Shown here in pieces: positions 13,193-24,405 of a stretch of DNA of 64,000 bases; position 1 is the first letter of the stretch; each line of letters begins with the position of its first letter. The position numbers were made by a program, and so were the translations under genes. The notes beneath the pieces were generated by a model. It saw only the letters and a list, made by a program, of their open reading frames with translations. It did no database searches and had not been told where the DNA came from. This DNA comes from Ustulina deusta (taxonomy: Eukaryota > Ascomycota > Sordariomycetes > Xylariales > Xylariaceae): NCBI GenBank assembly GCA_023159155.1, contig JAJNNX010000068.1:1-64000 (forward strand), given 5' to 3'.

Positions 13193-13531
13193 TGTTAAAT
13201 TTAGCTTATAGCTAATAGTTATAAAAAAAGCTAATTAAGCATAAATAATAAGATTATTTAGTTATATAAGCGTTATAGCTTAATAACGTAGCTTAGTAAG
13301 TATAGCTAGGCTATACTTACTAGCAAGCTTATAGATAAATATTTTATAAAAGCAAAATAGGACCTACAAAAAACAATAATAGACAAGGCGATCTAAACAT
13401 ATATATGCGGTACGTGTCAGATTTACCACTACACCAAAAGGCCAAAAGATTGGCCCGTAGCTACGTATTATTTGTGCTTGTTTTATCCGCGTATATATCC
13501 GACAGTACGCTCTATAACACTAAATCCGACA
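13193..13531 (+). repeat. LTR of Copia family A (copy 3), interrupted
   Basis: It starts TGTTAAATTTAGC and ends AAATCCGACA. Removing the 90-bp insertion and one 5-bp duplication leaves 244 bp, exactly the family length. Base composition changes sharply here: the last 120 bases are far less AT-rich than the rest. Confidence 0.88.
13415..13504. mobile_element. 90-bp LTR-like insertion with 5-bp target duplication
   Basis: The insert begins TGTCAGATTT and ends ATATCCGACA, i.e. TG...CA with matching inverted tips (TGTCRGAT). It is flanked by GTACG at 13410-13414 and 13505-13509. The undisturbed LTR has this GTACG once, so the duplication is direct evidence of integrase-type insertion. Part of the interior (GATTGGCCCGTAGCTACG) resembles the start of the host LTR. 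It may therefore be a solo LTR of a related, internally deleted element. It shows little RIP, so it probably arrived after the host LTR decayed. Confidence 0.75.
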
Positions 13532-13938
13532 TCCGTCGACCGCTTCTTATCATGTCGCCCATTCTTATGATCCGCTCTCGAGTTTGGACCAACGCTCCCT
13601 CTCACGGAGGAGTGGAGTTGCGATCTAGTGGAGAAAAGGGACCAGTGCATATTCCATGTATGATCACCAGTGGTGTATTTAGAGGATCTTAGGTCTAAGT
13701 TCTAGTTATAACAAAAGGAATGAAGTGAGCTGTATATATACAGGATCTCTCGGAATAGCGTTGATCCGTTAGGTGGATCCCTTGGATCCACCTAACCATG
13801 ACACTCCCCCCTATCTTCGAGAAGAAATTGGGTGTTGTTCCTGTTGCTTGGGAGTTCACTTGCCGTCTTAGTTCGACCTCGTACGTATTGGCGTTATTTG
13901 CTGCTTTTGTTACTCTCTAATTACCTAGGGCGCTCAAT
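13532..13938. other. Bridge between the RIP block and the PKS 3' end; possible solo LTR
   Basis: There is no gene here. The reverse strand of 13657-13803 starts TGTCATGG, holds a TATATATA box (about 13731-13740) and ends near GATCATACA, so it resembles a small LTR. I see no clear target duplication, and the call is weak. The bridge contains the 13-bp-stem palindrome at 13768-13796 and the PKS 3' untranslated region. Confidence 0.35.
13768..13796. repeat. Perfect inverted repeat, 13-bp stem and 3-base loop
   Basis: GTTAGGTGGATCC, then CTT, then GGATCCACCTAAC. The stem is perfect. It lies 143 bases past the PKS stop codon (PKS reads leftward), so it could act at transcript end, or be a terminal feature of a decayed LTR. 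Confidence 0.7.
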
Positions 13939-16900
13939 CTACGACTCCAATCCCTTTTTCGCACTTTGCATTCCGGCGACTGCCATGCTGCTCAGCTCCT
14001 CCAATGTACATGTCTTTCCCAGCAGCACAGATAGTGGGACATCCGTCATCAATGTCTGGTAAAGCCACGTCCTGAACTCGGCGCCAAGCATGCTGTCCAT
14101 GCCATACTCTGCCAAAGGCTTCGCGACCGGCATTGCATCCGGCTTCATCAGAACCAAATTCGCAAACCGGTGCCGTACATGCTTTAAGACTGCTTCTGCT
14201 AAAGTCCGGCCCGCTTCCATAGCTTTCGATATCTCTGCAGGCAGATCCCCCCTCTGCCCATGCGACAGGGAGTTATTGACGTTGTCACCTAATATAGGAG
14301 CAAGGAGTCCAGAACGCGAATCCCTGAGGACGGGATGGTTTCCCTCAAACCCTCTCTTGCGCAGGTCTTGGATTCCCGAGGCTTCCAAACCAGTCAATAA
14401 GTGTGAAGCGGCCAATTTATCATAAGGATGATTGATGCCCATCATGGAATTAGCAGATGATAGAGCAAGGTCAATAATTTGCAGAACGTCGTCAGAGTCA
14501 ATCGGCTGGATGCCTTTGCGTAGAAGGAGTGCCTCAATATCTGGGTTGTCGTGGAGATAACCAACCTCAGAAATCATACCCAGGCCGACCGAGATGCCAG
14601 GTAGCTTCTGGGTTCGTAGGTAGCGAGCGAATACGTCAAGGAAATAATTACCTGCACAGTAATTTGCCTCAGTAGCCGTACCCACGCTGCCGGATACAGA
14701 CGACGTCATCAGGAAGAAGTCCAGCTGTGCAGTTCTTTGATTCGTCTTCAGCGCGTTGTATAAATTCCAAGATCCCTTCACCTTGGGATCGATACCTGTG
14801 TGCCAGTAGCTAGTCGGCATATCCGCAAAGATGGCCTCGTTGAGACCCATAGCAGCCTGTACCACACCGCCAATACTACCCAATGCTGTGGCCGCATCAA
14901 CGACAGTCTCCACATCAGCATCATTACATACATCGCCTGAGATGACGACAGACTTGACATTGAGTAGCTCAAGGTCTTGTATCAAGTTCCGCGCTGCTGA
15001 TTTCTGTAGCCCGGACCTGCTTAGGAATGCAAACTTTCTGGCGCCGCGGTGGGCCATCCAACGAGTAAGGGTGCGTCCCAGCCCACCTAGGCAACCTATC
15101 ATCACGTAGCATTTCTCGGGGTGGAATGAGGTTACATATTTGTGCCTCTGGACTCTGATTTCGGAATCGGGGCTTTCGAAGTTGATAGCAATTTTACCGA
15201 TCCGATTGCGAGATGCGAAGAGGCGGAAGGCGTCGGCAAGCTTGGAAATATCAAAGACCCTCAGAGGCATAGTAGCAGCTATCTTTCCCGTGTGGTAGAG
15301 ATTCATTACTTGAGACAGAAGCGACTGCCAAAGAGAGTGATGCCGCTCGTTATAGTAGAGATGGCTGAGGTCAAAAGCGGTGAAGGTTGTGTTTTTCAAG
15401 AACTGGTCCATTTCAAGTCGGCCAGCCGTTGAAATATCCATCTTGCCAATTTCTACAAAACGACCAAAATCAGCAACACATTTCCACGTGGCGTGAAGTT
15501 GATCCCCAGTTAAAGAATTGAGGACAACGTCAACACCGCGACCTTCGGTAGCTTGGAGTATTCCTTCAAGGAAGGATGTGTCACGGGAGCTAAAGATATT
15601 CGAAGCCTTTATATCGAATGTTTTGATAAGGTAGTCCCGCTTCTCGTCAGTTGAGACTGTTGTGAATACCTGAATAATCTCCTAATTAGTACATAAGACA
15701 ATGGCAGTATTGGTTATGGGCTTGTGAGTGGTTTTACCTCGGCGCCAGCAGCTAGCGCCACTTCGATCGCAGCAATACCAACACCTCCAGCCCCCGAATG
15801 TATAAGAATAGTTTCTCCTGCTTGTATTCGGGCGCGGTAGTGCAAAGCATAAATAGCAGTGGAATAGACGACTGGTAGTGTAGCACAGACATCAAAACTA
15901 TCCATTTTATCAAGCTTGTAACAGGCCCATGTAGGCAATGTCTGATATGTCTGAAAATGCATAGGTGCCATGGCCACAACATGGTCGCCGACAGCAAAGT
16001 CGACAGCTGGTCCAACTTGTACGACGATACCTGTGCATTCGAGTTGGCAGGTTGCATTCTGGGTCTCAACTCTTCCTGCAAGGACATAAAAGTCTTTGGC
16101 ATTGACGCCTGCCGATCTGACCTTGATACGAATATATCCAGGAGAAAGTTGCGACGGCGCTTCTTGTTGATTAAAGAAAATTGTGTCGAACTGGCTAGGT
16201 TGCTTAATAGCAAGCCGTATATCCTTTGCCTCCGCTAGGCTTGACGTCAAAGGTTCGAGGCCTTGCTTATTTCTGAACAACATATTTATACCATCATCTG
16301 GGATAAACCTACTGACGTGCACGACGCCATCCTGTTGGACAAACTCCATATCCAGCCTTGGCCCTTGCTGGTTCAAGATCGAGAGAAGATGCTGGATTGT
16401 AACGTCTATGTTTGCGTCTGGGGCGTCAATATCGTATGTGTAGAACTTGAGCGAAGGCTGCTCTATGCCTACGGCCCTCGCTAAGCCGACTGCGAGGGCG
16501 AAGTCGGGCTTATCTCCATGTAGGGCATTTCCGCCAGTAACCCATACCAGAGATGTTGCGTTATTAGTCATCACTTTTACCCGTTGCATATCCTGGTCAG
16601 AAATCGTGCTTAAGAGAGGAGAGTACAATTCGCACAGATTGAAGATAGTAGTACCCTGAACAACGTGCTCTGCGGTGAGATCTTCCAGGGCAGTTTGTGC
16701 CACCTCGTGTCCCTGGATGGGTCTGAGAGCATCTGCTAATGCGGATCCCAGTGGTGATCTTTCTTTCTCAATGATCAAGAACTTGTGATTCCGTAATGCT
16801 TGTGGGCTTGGGTTGGGCGCTCGGCGAGCGACAACGAGGGTGGTGTCGTGATCAATTGGGCAAGTAAGGCAGGACAGTCCGCTTGACTTAATGATGTCTA

Positions 16901-19900
16901 TTTCAGTCTGTGGCCCAAGAATCACAAGAGACGCACCTTCAGCTAGCAAATTCACAATCTGTGGCATGCGGCTCTGAATCCACGGCCCTGCTGCCGGGAC
17001 TAGTACAAGGTCAAAGGGATCGTTCCCAAGTTCCGTGACTTCTGAAGAACGCCGGCAATTCCCTGTATCAACTAGCCCACCCAGAAGAGAACCATTCAAA
17101 TTAAAAGATCCCGTACTATAACTTGAGAAACGACAGAAGTCGCTTTGGGAAGACATGATGTCCAAGAAAAAGGTAGTCAGCTCATGGTCCCCATTCTCAA
17201 GTTCGAGAATTCGTGCTTGTGGCTCCTTGTGGACAAGTAGATCAAGAACACCTCCAAGTTTAATCAAAGGTATGTCCGATACAGGTGAATTCACTCCCCG
17301 TGAAAACCCCTGAAGGAACTCTTCCATGGCTGGAGCTGGCATGAAGCCGAGGCCATAGGCATCTGGCTTCCACAGAAGCCGTAACACGGGATGTCGCTTC
17401 TCTGCTTTACGGACTGACTGGGTTCCAGCAGAATAAGGAAGCATTTTGACTTGATCAAATTGAACAGCCACTTCACCATCTGCCTGAATAAGCTCAGCTC
17501 CGGCTTCTATGGATCCAAAACCGGTCCTCTGGACAAGGGAATTTATGTGACAGGGGGAGCCCGATGGAATAATCGCTGTGTTTATAATCGCCGAGGTTAT
17601 TCGCGTAGGTACCACAGCTCTGAGGTCGCTGGGTATACCACTTGCTGCAGAAACAGCTGCCAACTGAAACAACACGTCTAGCGTTATGGGGTGTACTGGA
17701 TATTCGGTTGTCAAATCATCATATACTGTCAGCAGAGGGGCCTCGGCGGTGCAAAACAACCCTGATTTCATACGTGGCGTCTCAAAGTGAGTGACTATTT
17801 GAAAAGCCGGTCCATAATTGAGACCCTGTTGCGTCAATCTCTCATACCATGTTCGCTTCGCTGTAGGCTCAAGGGAATCGGTGGGTGCCTGATATTTTGA
17901 TACTAACTCAAATTTGTTGCTTTGAATAGCGATAGAACCGGTAGCATGGGAGATTGATGATCCATCGATATAAGTAGAGACATTAAATTCCCACCACTGA
18001 GATGATGTTGCTGTATTTGTGAGGTTGGATTTGTGGAGTGAAAGAAAAGTTTCTGTCTGAGAAAGGTGCTCGGGGGATAGGGCAAGTGCATTTGTAATGT
18101 TGACATTAGAAAAGAAAAAGGACGGCCGAGTATCATTCTTGACATTTTTCGCTTGCATAATTGCTTCCATAGCCATTGCTAGGTATCCAGTGCCTGGAAA
18201 CACGATTGTTTCTCCAAGCTGGTGGTCTTTAACCCAAGGAATGTCGTGAACTCGGAGTATGTTACGAAAGATAAAATCTCTTCCATTACCGCCTGGCATT
18301 AAAGACCCCAACAATTCGTGTCGTCGATATACGCGCTGACGGCACTCAATACTAGATCGGCTTTCTGTCCACATGACCTTCTCATAGTTGAATCGGTATG
18401 GTGGGAGGTTGGTCACAACACGGTACGAACGCTTTGAAGATTCAGGACTGGCGTGTAACCCATTCACTTTAGACCAATTGACAGTGCAACCCTGTAACCA
18501 AAGCGAACCAATAAAGCTCAGGATACTCTTGAGAGCACCTATGTTCCTTCTGATAGGAGCTGCGTACTTGACCTGAGCGGCGGCAATGTTAGCTTCGGCC
18601 AAGGTTTGTTTGATTGGCAGTTCGAGAGAGGAATGTGGTCCAAGCTCGATGAAAACATGATCAGACTTTTTTTGAATAAAATCAATAGCTTGTGCAAAGC
18701 GTACTTGGCTTTCGAGGTTTTGGCGCCAATAGTAAGCGCCGAAGTCCGAGGACTTGACACCTACGGCTACTGATGATATGAAAGTCGCTCTATGTTGGAA
18801 CTGTAATGACGGGCCTAAGGAAGGAAGCACTTCGTTGAGCAGACCTTCGTATTCGTGACCCAATCTCAACATGTGGTGAGAATGATACGCCTGGCCACCA
18901 GTTTTCAATTTTCTTGCAAATACTCCTTTTTGAACGAGCACTGGTAGAAGTCTCTCGACTGCGTCGTTGTCTCCGGAAATGGTTACACCTTCTGGAGAGT
19001 TGACACACGCGACTCTAAGTTGCTTTTCGAGTCCGTTTGCGATGATTTCCTTTTCAGCATGTAGCTCAGATAATCCTACAGCCATCATAGAACCTTCTGA
19101 GGGTGTCCTGGAAACAATGTGCCCACGATAGTAAGCTATGACTATGGCCTCAGCGGCTGAAAGGTAGCCAGCCGCGAAGGCCGCCGCGATCTCTCCAGAG
19201 GAATGACCTACGGTAACTGTGGGCACAATATCCCAGGTGGCAAGAAGCCGAATAAGAGCTACCTGGATTGCTGTACAGCAAGGCTGCGACCTTTCTGGCT
19301 GATGAATTAAATCCGCATCCTTCGTATCCGTTATAGCATCCCGCAACGACCATGAGGGAGCGTGGGGGAGCACCTTTAGTATCATGTCCATTTCGTCAAT
19401 AGTATGCCGAAAGATGGGAAACTCTTCAAAAAGTTCATGACCCATTCCGGCCCACTGAGACCCCTGCCCCGTAAAAGCGAAGGCGTAGGGTAGGTTATGG
19501 GTGTTTGCAGGAACCGCAGATGTAACAAAATTGTCTGAACAGAATATTTGTTGGATATTGTCCTTGCGAGAGGCAATGAAAAACCCCCTTGTGGTGAATT
19601 GCGTGCGTCTGGATCCTAGAGTATAGACAAGATCTAATAGGCGGGTATTGCCAAAGTCGAAGTTGGCAAAGTCCGCAACCCGCGCCTCTAGTGACGACAT
19701 AGATGCTGCTGACAGAGGTAGAATGATTTGAGACTGAGTGGCTACCAGTCGGCCATGCTCATAATCTAGGGCCGGCACGTCTGACATTGGGGAAGCTTCA
19801 AGAATACAATGAGCGTTGGCACCGCCATATCCGAATGAATTTATGCCTAACCCGTTAGTCCCCTATTTGCTCTCCGGGTGGAATTATTCTACTCACCAAC

Positions 19901-21382
19901 GCGTCGTAGCTGAAACGGTGAGTCTGGCCAGATTTCCAACTCGGTTGGAATGACGATGTTGCGCTCCTTAACCTTAAGCTTAGGGTTTATATTTTTCAAA
20001 CCATGCGTTGGAGGAAGTAGGCCTCGTTCCATCGCTATGGTCGCCTTAATAATGCTGGAAATTCCGCTCACCGCTTCAGAGTGTCCTACATTAGTCTTCA
20101 CAGAGCCTATCAACAGAGGGTTCTCTCTTGTACGTTGGAATACGTGGGCAAGGGCTTCAACTTCAATAGTATCCCCGACCTTGGTACCTGTTCCGTGACA
20201 CTCGACATAGGCAATGTCTTCGGGGCCCAAATTTGCTCTGGACATGGCCTTTTGAATTACTGATACCTGGCCTTCGAAACTAGGCAGACTCACCCCGGTG
20301 GTACGGCCGTTACTAAGGAGGTAGAAAACAGGGTCAGAAACAGAATCAGTATTTTTTTCATAGCTTTTATTCTGAAATACTTACGCATTGACAGCGCTCC
20401 CTCGAATTACACTTCGAATCGGATCGCCATCGGCGATAGCATCCCGCAGTCGTTTGACGTATAATGCGCCAACTCCGTCGGCACGACCATAACCGTCTGC
20501 CGAAATATCGAATGTGTGGCAAGTCGATGTGGCAGAAAGAACACCAGCTTTCATAATGGCAATATGCTGCTCAGGAGATAAAATAAGATTTGCACCGGCC
20601 ACAATGGCTGCATCGCATTCGTAACTCTCGAGCGCCGCACATGCGAGATGCAGGCAGTACAATGATGACGAGCAGGCGGTATCAAGAACGAGACTGTATA
20701 TACGTCGGTTAGTCCCAAACAAGTAGTTTCTTTCATGCATACTAGTTGTACCTGGGGCCTAAGAGGTTGAAAACATGGCTGATCCGATTTGCTAGGATAG
20801 TAGTTCCACACCCTGTTGCGGTGTAATGGTGTGCACTATCCGTAGCCATCTTAGTCAATTTTATTCATTCGTAGCGGGAAACATAGAACATACTAATCAA
20901 ACTCCTTCCGCTGCATAACTTGGAAGTCCTCCGTGAAATTGCCCACATAGCAGCCGGTGTTGGATCCCGATGCTTTGTCAAGGGAGATACCAGCGTTTTC
21001 CAAACATTGAAAAACAACTTCAAGCAATTTCCTTTGCTGGGGGTCCATATGTGTAGCTTCAAGATTGTTTATGCCGAAGAAACTGTTCTCAAAGTCGCGG
21101 ATATCACCTTGGAGAAAATAGCCACCCTTCATAGCCATGCTCCCGGGACGACTCATACCCTGCGGGTGATAGAAGCCATCTACATTGAATCGCGATTTAG
21201 GAACATCGCACTGGGCAGATTTGCCTGTAGAAATCAAATCCCAGAATTTCTCGGGGGAATCTGACCCGCCAGGAAGATGGCAAGCTATGTGATGGGTCAG
21301 TATGTGAAACAATATCTCTCACAGGTGTCTTACCAAAGCCACATATGGCTATTAGCTCTGGATTGTGCGGCCGGGAGGACAT
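13939..21382 (-). CDS. Highly reducing type I polyketide synthase (KS-AT-DH-degenerate MT-ER-KR-ACP)
   Basis: Seven exons (21382-21334, 21284-20894, 20835-20752, 20693-20385, 20312-19897, 19846-15738, 15669-13939) join in frame to 2,362 aa. KS has DTACSSS (Cys182), ECHGTGT (His317) and KTNVGHS (His355). AT has FTGQGSQ and GHSSGE (Ser632). DH has VKDHxLG (His about 958) and HPITLD (Asp about 1140). ER has HSGAGGVG at about 1768. KR has GCLGGLG (about 1978) and a catalytic Ser/Tyr pair (Tyr2123). A C-terminal ACP carries GMDSM (Ser2312). Where a methyltransferase is expected, LELENGD replaces the glycine-rich SAM motif, so methylation is unlikely. No thioesterase or reductase follows ACP, so release needs a partner. 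The exon 2/3 junction is the least certain; an alternative acceptor gives an immediate stop. Product unknown. Confidence 0.93.
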
Positions 21383-24300
21383 GGTATTAGATAATCAAGG
21401 TATCCGTATACCACGAATACGTGTGGTTGTACGAGGACTGGCGTTCTTGAATGGGTATCTCTGCCTCCAATATATAGACCAATATCTTCTTTTAAAACGT
21501 AGTTACACAACAGTCATGCGGGCATTTCATCACTGAACGGTGTATTTGATGTACCTGGTGAGCCTTCGTTCGGATTTCGCGATGCTCACCCCACGGGAAG
21601 GGCTATCAGGGCATATACAAACTAAGCTTTTTTGGGTCCTACCTAATGCCCGCATTTTTAGCGTATGAGGAACGACGAAGTGAAACTAGGGGTATTGGCT
21701 TATACGCTTCGGTGTTGTTCGGAAGGCACGGGGGGAGTACATATAGTACCTCTTACAGTGGATGCCTGTTAATTCGTCTCCATCCTTCTTCCAACTGTGT
21801 TATTCCACTTATGCGACAACAACTGCTGAGAGCTTTGCAGCCTTTGAACCCCCCTGCGCAGTATACCTTGGGTTACATTGCAGCAACAATATAGATTGTT
21901 CATCGCTCCCTTTGGGGACCTATTATCTGTTAATGGGAAAAAATATATATAGTATTACTCAGGTCAACGGTCCAAGGGACCATACCGGTGGCTATCTTGT
22001 ATATAGTAATACATTATGTTAATGGGAATAAAACAAGATGTATTAAAAACTCCCTTGCAGATTGTAGCATTCGGCCCGCTGTCTATTGACGCAACAGAGA
22101 TAGAACATACAAGATCTATCGTTTATATATATAAAAACCCCCTCTTTGTCTGCAGCTTAAGCATTTAGCTCGCCGCTCCTCCTCATTAAACTCTAAAGTG
22201 TAACGGCGCGTAAGGTGACGGCACATTATTGCGCGAACCGCAGGTGTGGAACTGTGAGACCTGCCAATATAAGCCACCAGATCCAAGCGTTTCACAACTC
22301 GGAGTCCTGTACCCTTTGGAGGAACATGACTCGACCGGGTGGCTTATTGATTGAAAGTGAAAAGGTTAAAATTTATACAAACTCTCTATATTAATTAATT
22401 TATTATAACTATACACTTTTAGTTCCATTTTATAGAATAATAATAATAGTTATTTTTAGAGCAAAAAAAAAAAAGTTGGGCATAGGTTTGCTGGTTGTTA
22501 GTATATTAATAGAACAAAAATTCATTTGAATAATATTCCTTGTGGCGTTAACAAGTCTCGTTTTACGAAGGCACGGAGGGAGTACATATATTCCCCTTCA
22601 CATGCCATTCTTCTTACACCTTCGCTATTCCACTCAATTCTACAACAGTGTCCGCTTATTAGTAGTCCTATTTAGGTATCCCAGTTACTTGATTTTCCTT
22701 TTTCAAAACATAATGTTTTGTTGGTGCATATCCTAGGGCCTACCCCCTCCCCTAGGCTACTGTGTTCATAGGGCATATACTGTATATCAGCGGCTACGGC
22801 TGCCTACAATGCTCGAGGTTGTTTGCCTACACAGCTAAATTGACACCTATATCCAAGTGCCGAGGTTTATCGCGTAGCTTAGACTTTTTCTTTTTATAAG
22901 CAGCCTTTATCCTAGGTCGTTTGGTAAGCTCTTGGCATGCAGTCGATAGAAAAAGCGGTGTTGCTGATTCTAGCCATACGCAAAGCTTTCCAGGTCTACG
23001 ATGCAGGGATTGTATAGGCTCTAGACCGAATGTTCCAGTTACATGTAGATCTCGCCTCCCTTCCGATCTAACTGATCCCTTCCATACCGGTGGTATATTT
23101 CCTCACCTGCCTTGTCGGATTCAGAAATGCCTAGGGTTTGAAAGCATTGTGACGCGCGTTTTGATGCAGGCTCATCCATCTCGTGGGCAGCATCGTATGG
23201 TATCTTCGGCTACGGGTGGTCTGCCTTCCTTCCATGCAACCTTTCAGTTGGAGATGAATGATTCCGCCGTATTACTGCATATCGGTGAGTCCACCACACC
23301 TGGGGTTTCAGCTCCGATCCGAGGGCTGTTGTTGGCCGTGCTCGTCTATTTTTGCCCAGCTTCTTGCGGATCGACCCCGAGTTATCCAACTCTCATTCTC
23401 CACTCGCAAGTTGTCAGATATAAGCGGTATCGTGGGATGATTCATTAGGTTTTATCCATTTTGTTGTTGCTGCAGAATTTGATTTAGTTCCCGACTGAAC
23501 TAGCCGTGTCTGGTAGAGTGTAAGCCTGGATTGGCAATAATATCCCTTGTCAATCACGCTACCACGCTAAGACGTTCCCAGAATTGTCCTAGAAAAGTAC
23601 CGTGCACTCTTGCCTTACAAGGCAGTCTAGCAACTGTGGCGACATGCATGCTCGCTCTCCGAGTCTCAAGAAATCGGGAAGTGCCAAGATGTTCAAGAAG
23701 CCTTCGCCGCTAGACGGCATTGTGATGGTCAGCAAAAAGCGCATATATGTACCAATATGGCACAGCCCTGGTTTTCGTTTGCACCCAGAGTAGCATTTTA
23801 GACATGCCAGTCTAACTTAATCCTCTCTCATTGGTCACCATTGGCCTGTCTGTCTCACGCATGCCTAACAGCATATTGTTGCATATACATCCAAATACGC
23901 CCACACTTTGGTTCCATCTGTCCGACTCAATCCTCTGACATCGGTCACCGTCGAGCTACCTGTCTCAATCGTATCTGACGATGTTTCGGACCAAAACTGG
24001 CTCGGCTACTTGGTCCGACTATATGTTGGCTCATATTGACTACTCTGGGCTTCCTTTAGTGTTCTAATTTAAGAGTTCCTCCATGCAGCGCGTTTTGCTA
24101 TCGCGCTGATCTTTGCAACAAAGCACAGCACCCCGTTCCCCCAGCAAAAAGAAGAAAAACCACGCATGAGTACCCAGAGTAGGCGAAAGGGAATAATTCT
24201 GGAAACTAAGCAGAATGATGTGTGAATAATCTGTTCCAAGACTAATTGAAGTGTGTTTGCTAGCGCATCGTGGCAGGACGATGAAAATGTGCTTCTCTCC

Positions 24301-24405
24301 TAAGAGCTCGCAAAAAAACAGTAGAGCTATCTCTTCTAGGTAATCGGAAAAGAAGTACATGTTGGCCTCAAACTCAGACATCTTCCTCTGGCTGGAAATA
24401 GTCTG
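21383..24405. other. 3-kb gene-free stretch between PKS and acyltransferase, with degenerate duplications
   Basis: No convincing coding region. The motif GAAGGCACGG(G/A)GGGAGTACAT occurs at 21722 and 22567, followed in both by shared TATTCCACT and ACAAC blocks, so about 100 bp is an old duplication. A second pair of about 60 bp lies at 23818 and 23929. A 10-bp inverted repeat ATAAGCCACC/GGTGGCTTAT pairs 22269-22278 with 22338-22347. These look like decayed repeats. The PKS promoter must lie at the left end, and the acyltransferase 3' UTR at the right. Confidence 0.5.
21469..21476 (-). promoter_or_regulatory. Possible TATA box of the PKS gene
   Basis: TATATATT on the minus strand lies about 90 bases before the PKS ATG. 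Position and sequence fit a fungal core promoter, but this is by inspection only. Confidence 0.3.

Larger units (their letters stand above)
12273..13531 (+). mobile_element. Third copy of Copia family A: 5'-truncated 3' end plus LTR
   Basis: 12273-13192 matches the 3' region from about base 440 of copy 1. It lacks a stretch equivalent to roughly 1120-1400, deleted between short TATATAT repeats near 12950. The LTR at 13193-13531 is interrupted by a 90-bp insertion. Its right end TAAATCCGACA is the least RIP-altered LTR terminus in the window and gives the probable ancestral sequence. Confidence 0.82.

Noticed and set aside
22921..23448. 175-codon plus-strand frame upstream of the acyltransferase 3' end
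   Set aside because: No domain, unusual residue pattern, overlapping alternative frames and nearby degenerate repeats suggest noncoding DNA.
24064..24381. 105-codon minus-strand frame just downstream of the acyltransferase
   Set aside because: No motif, Phe-rich and patchy. It most likely lies in the acyltransferase 3' untranslated region.
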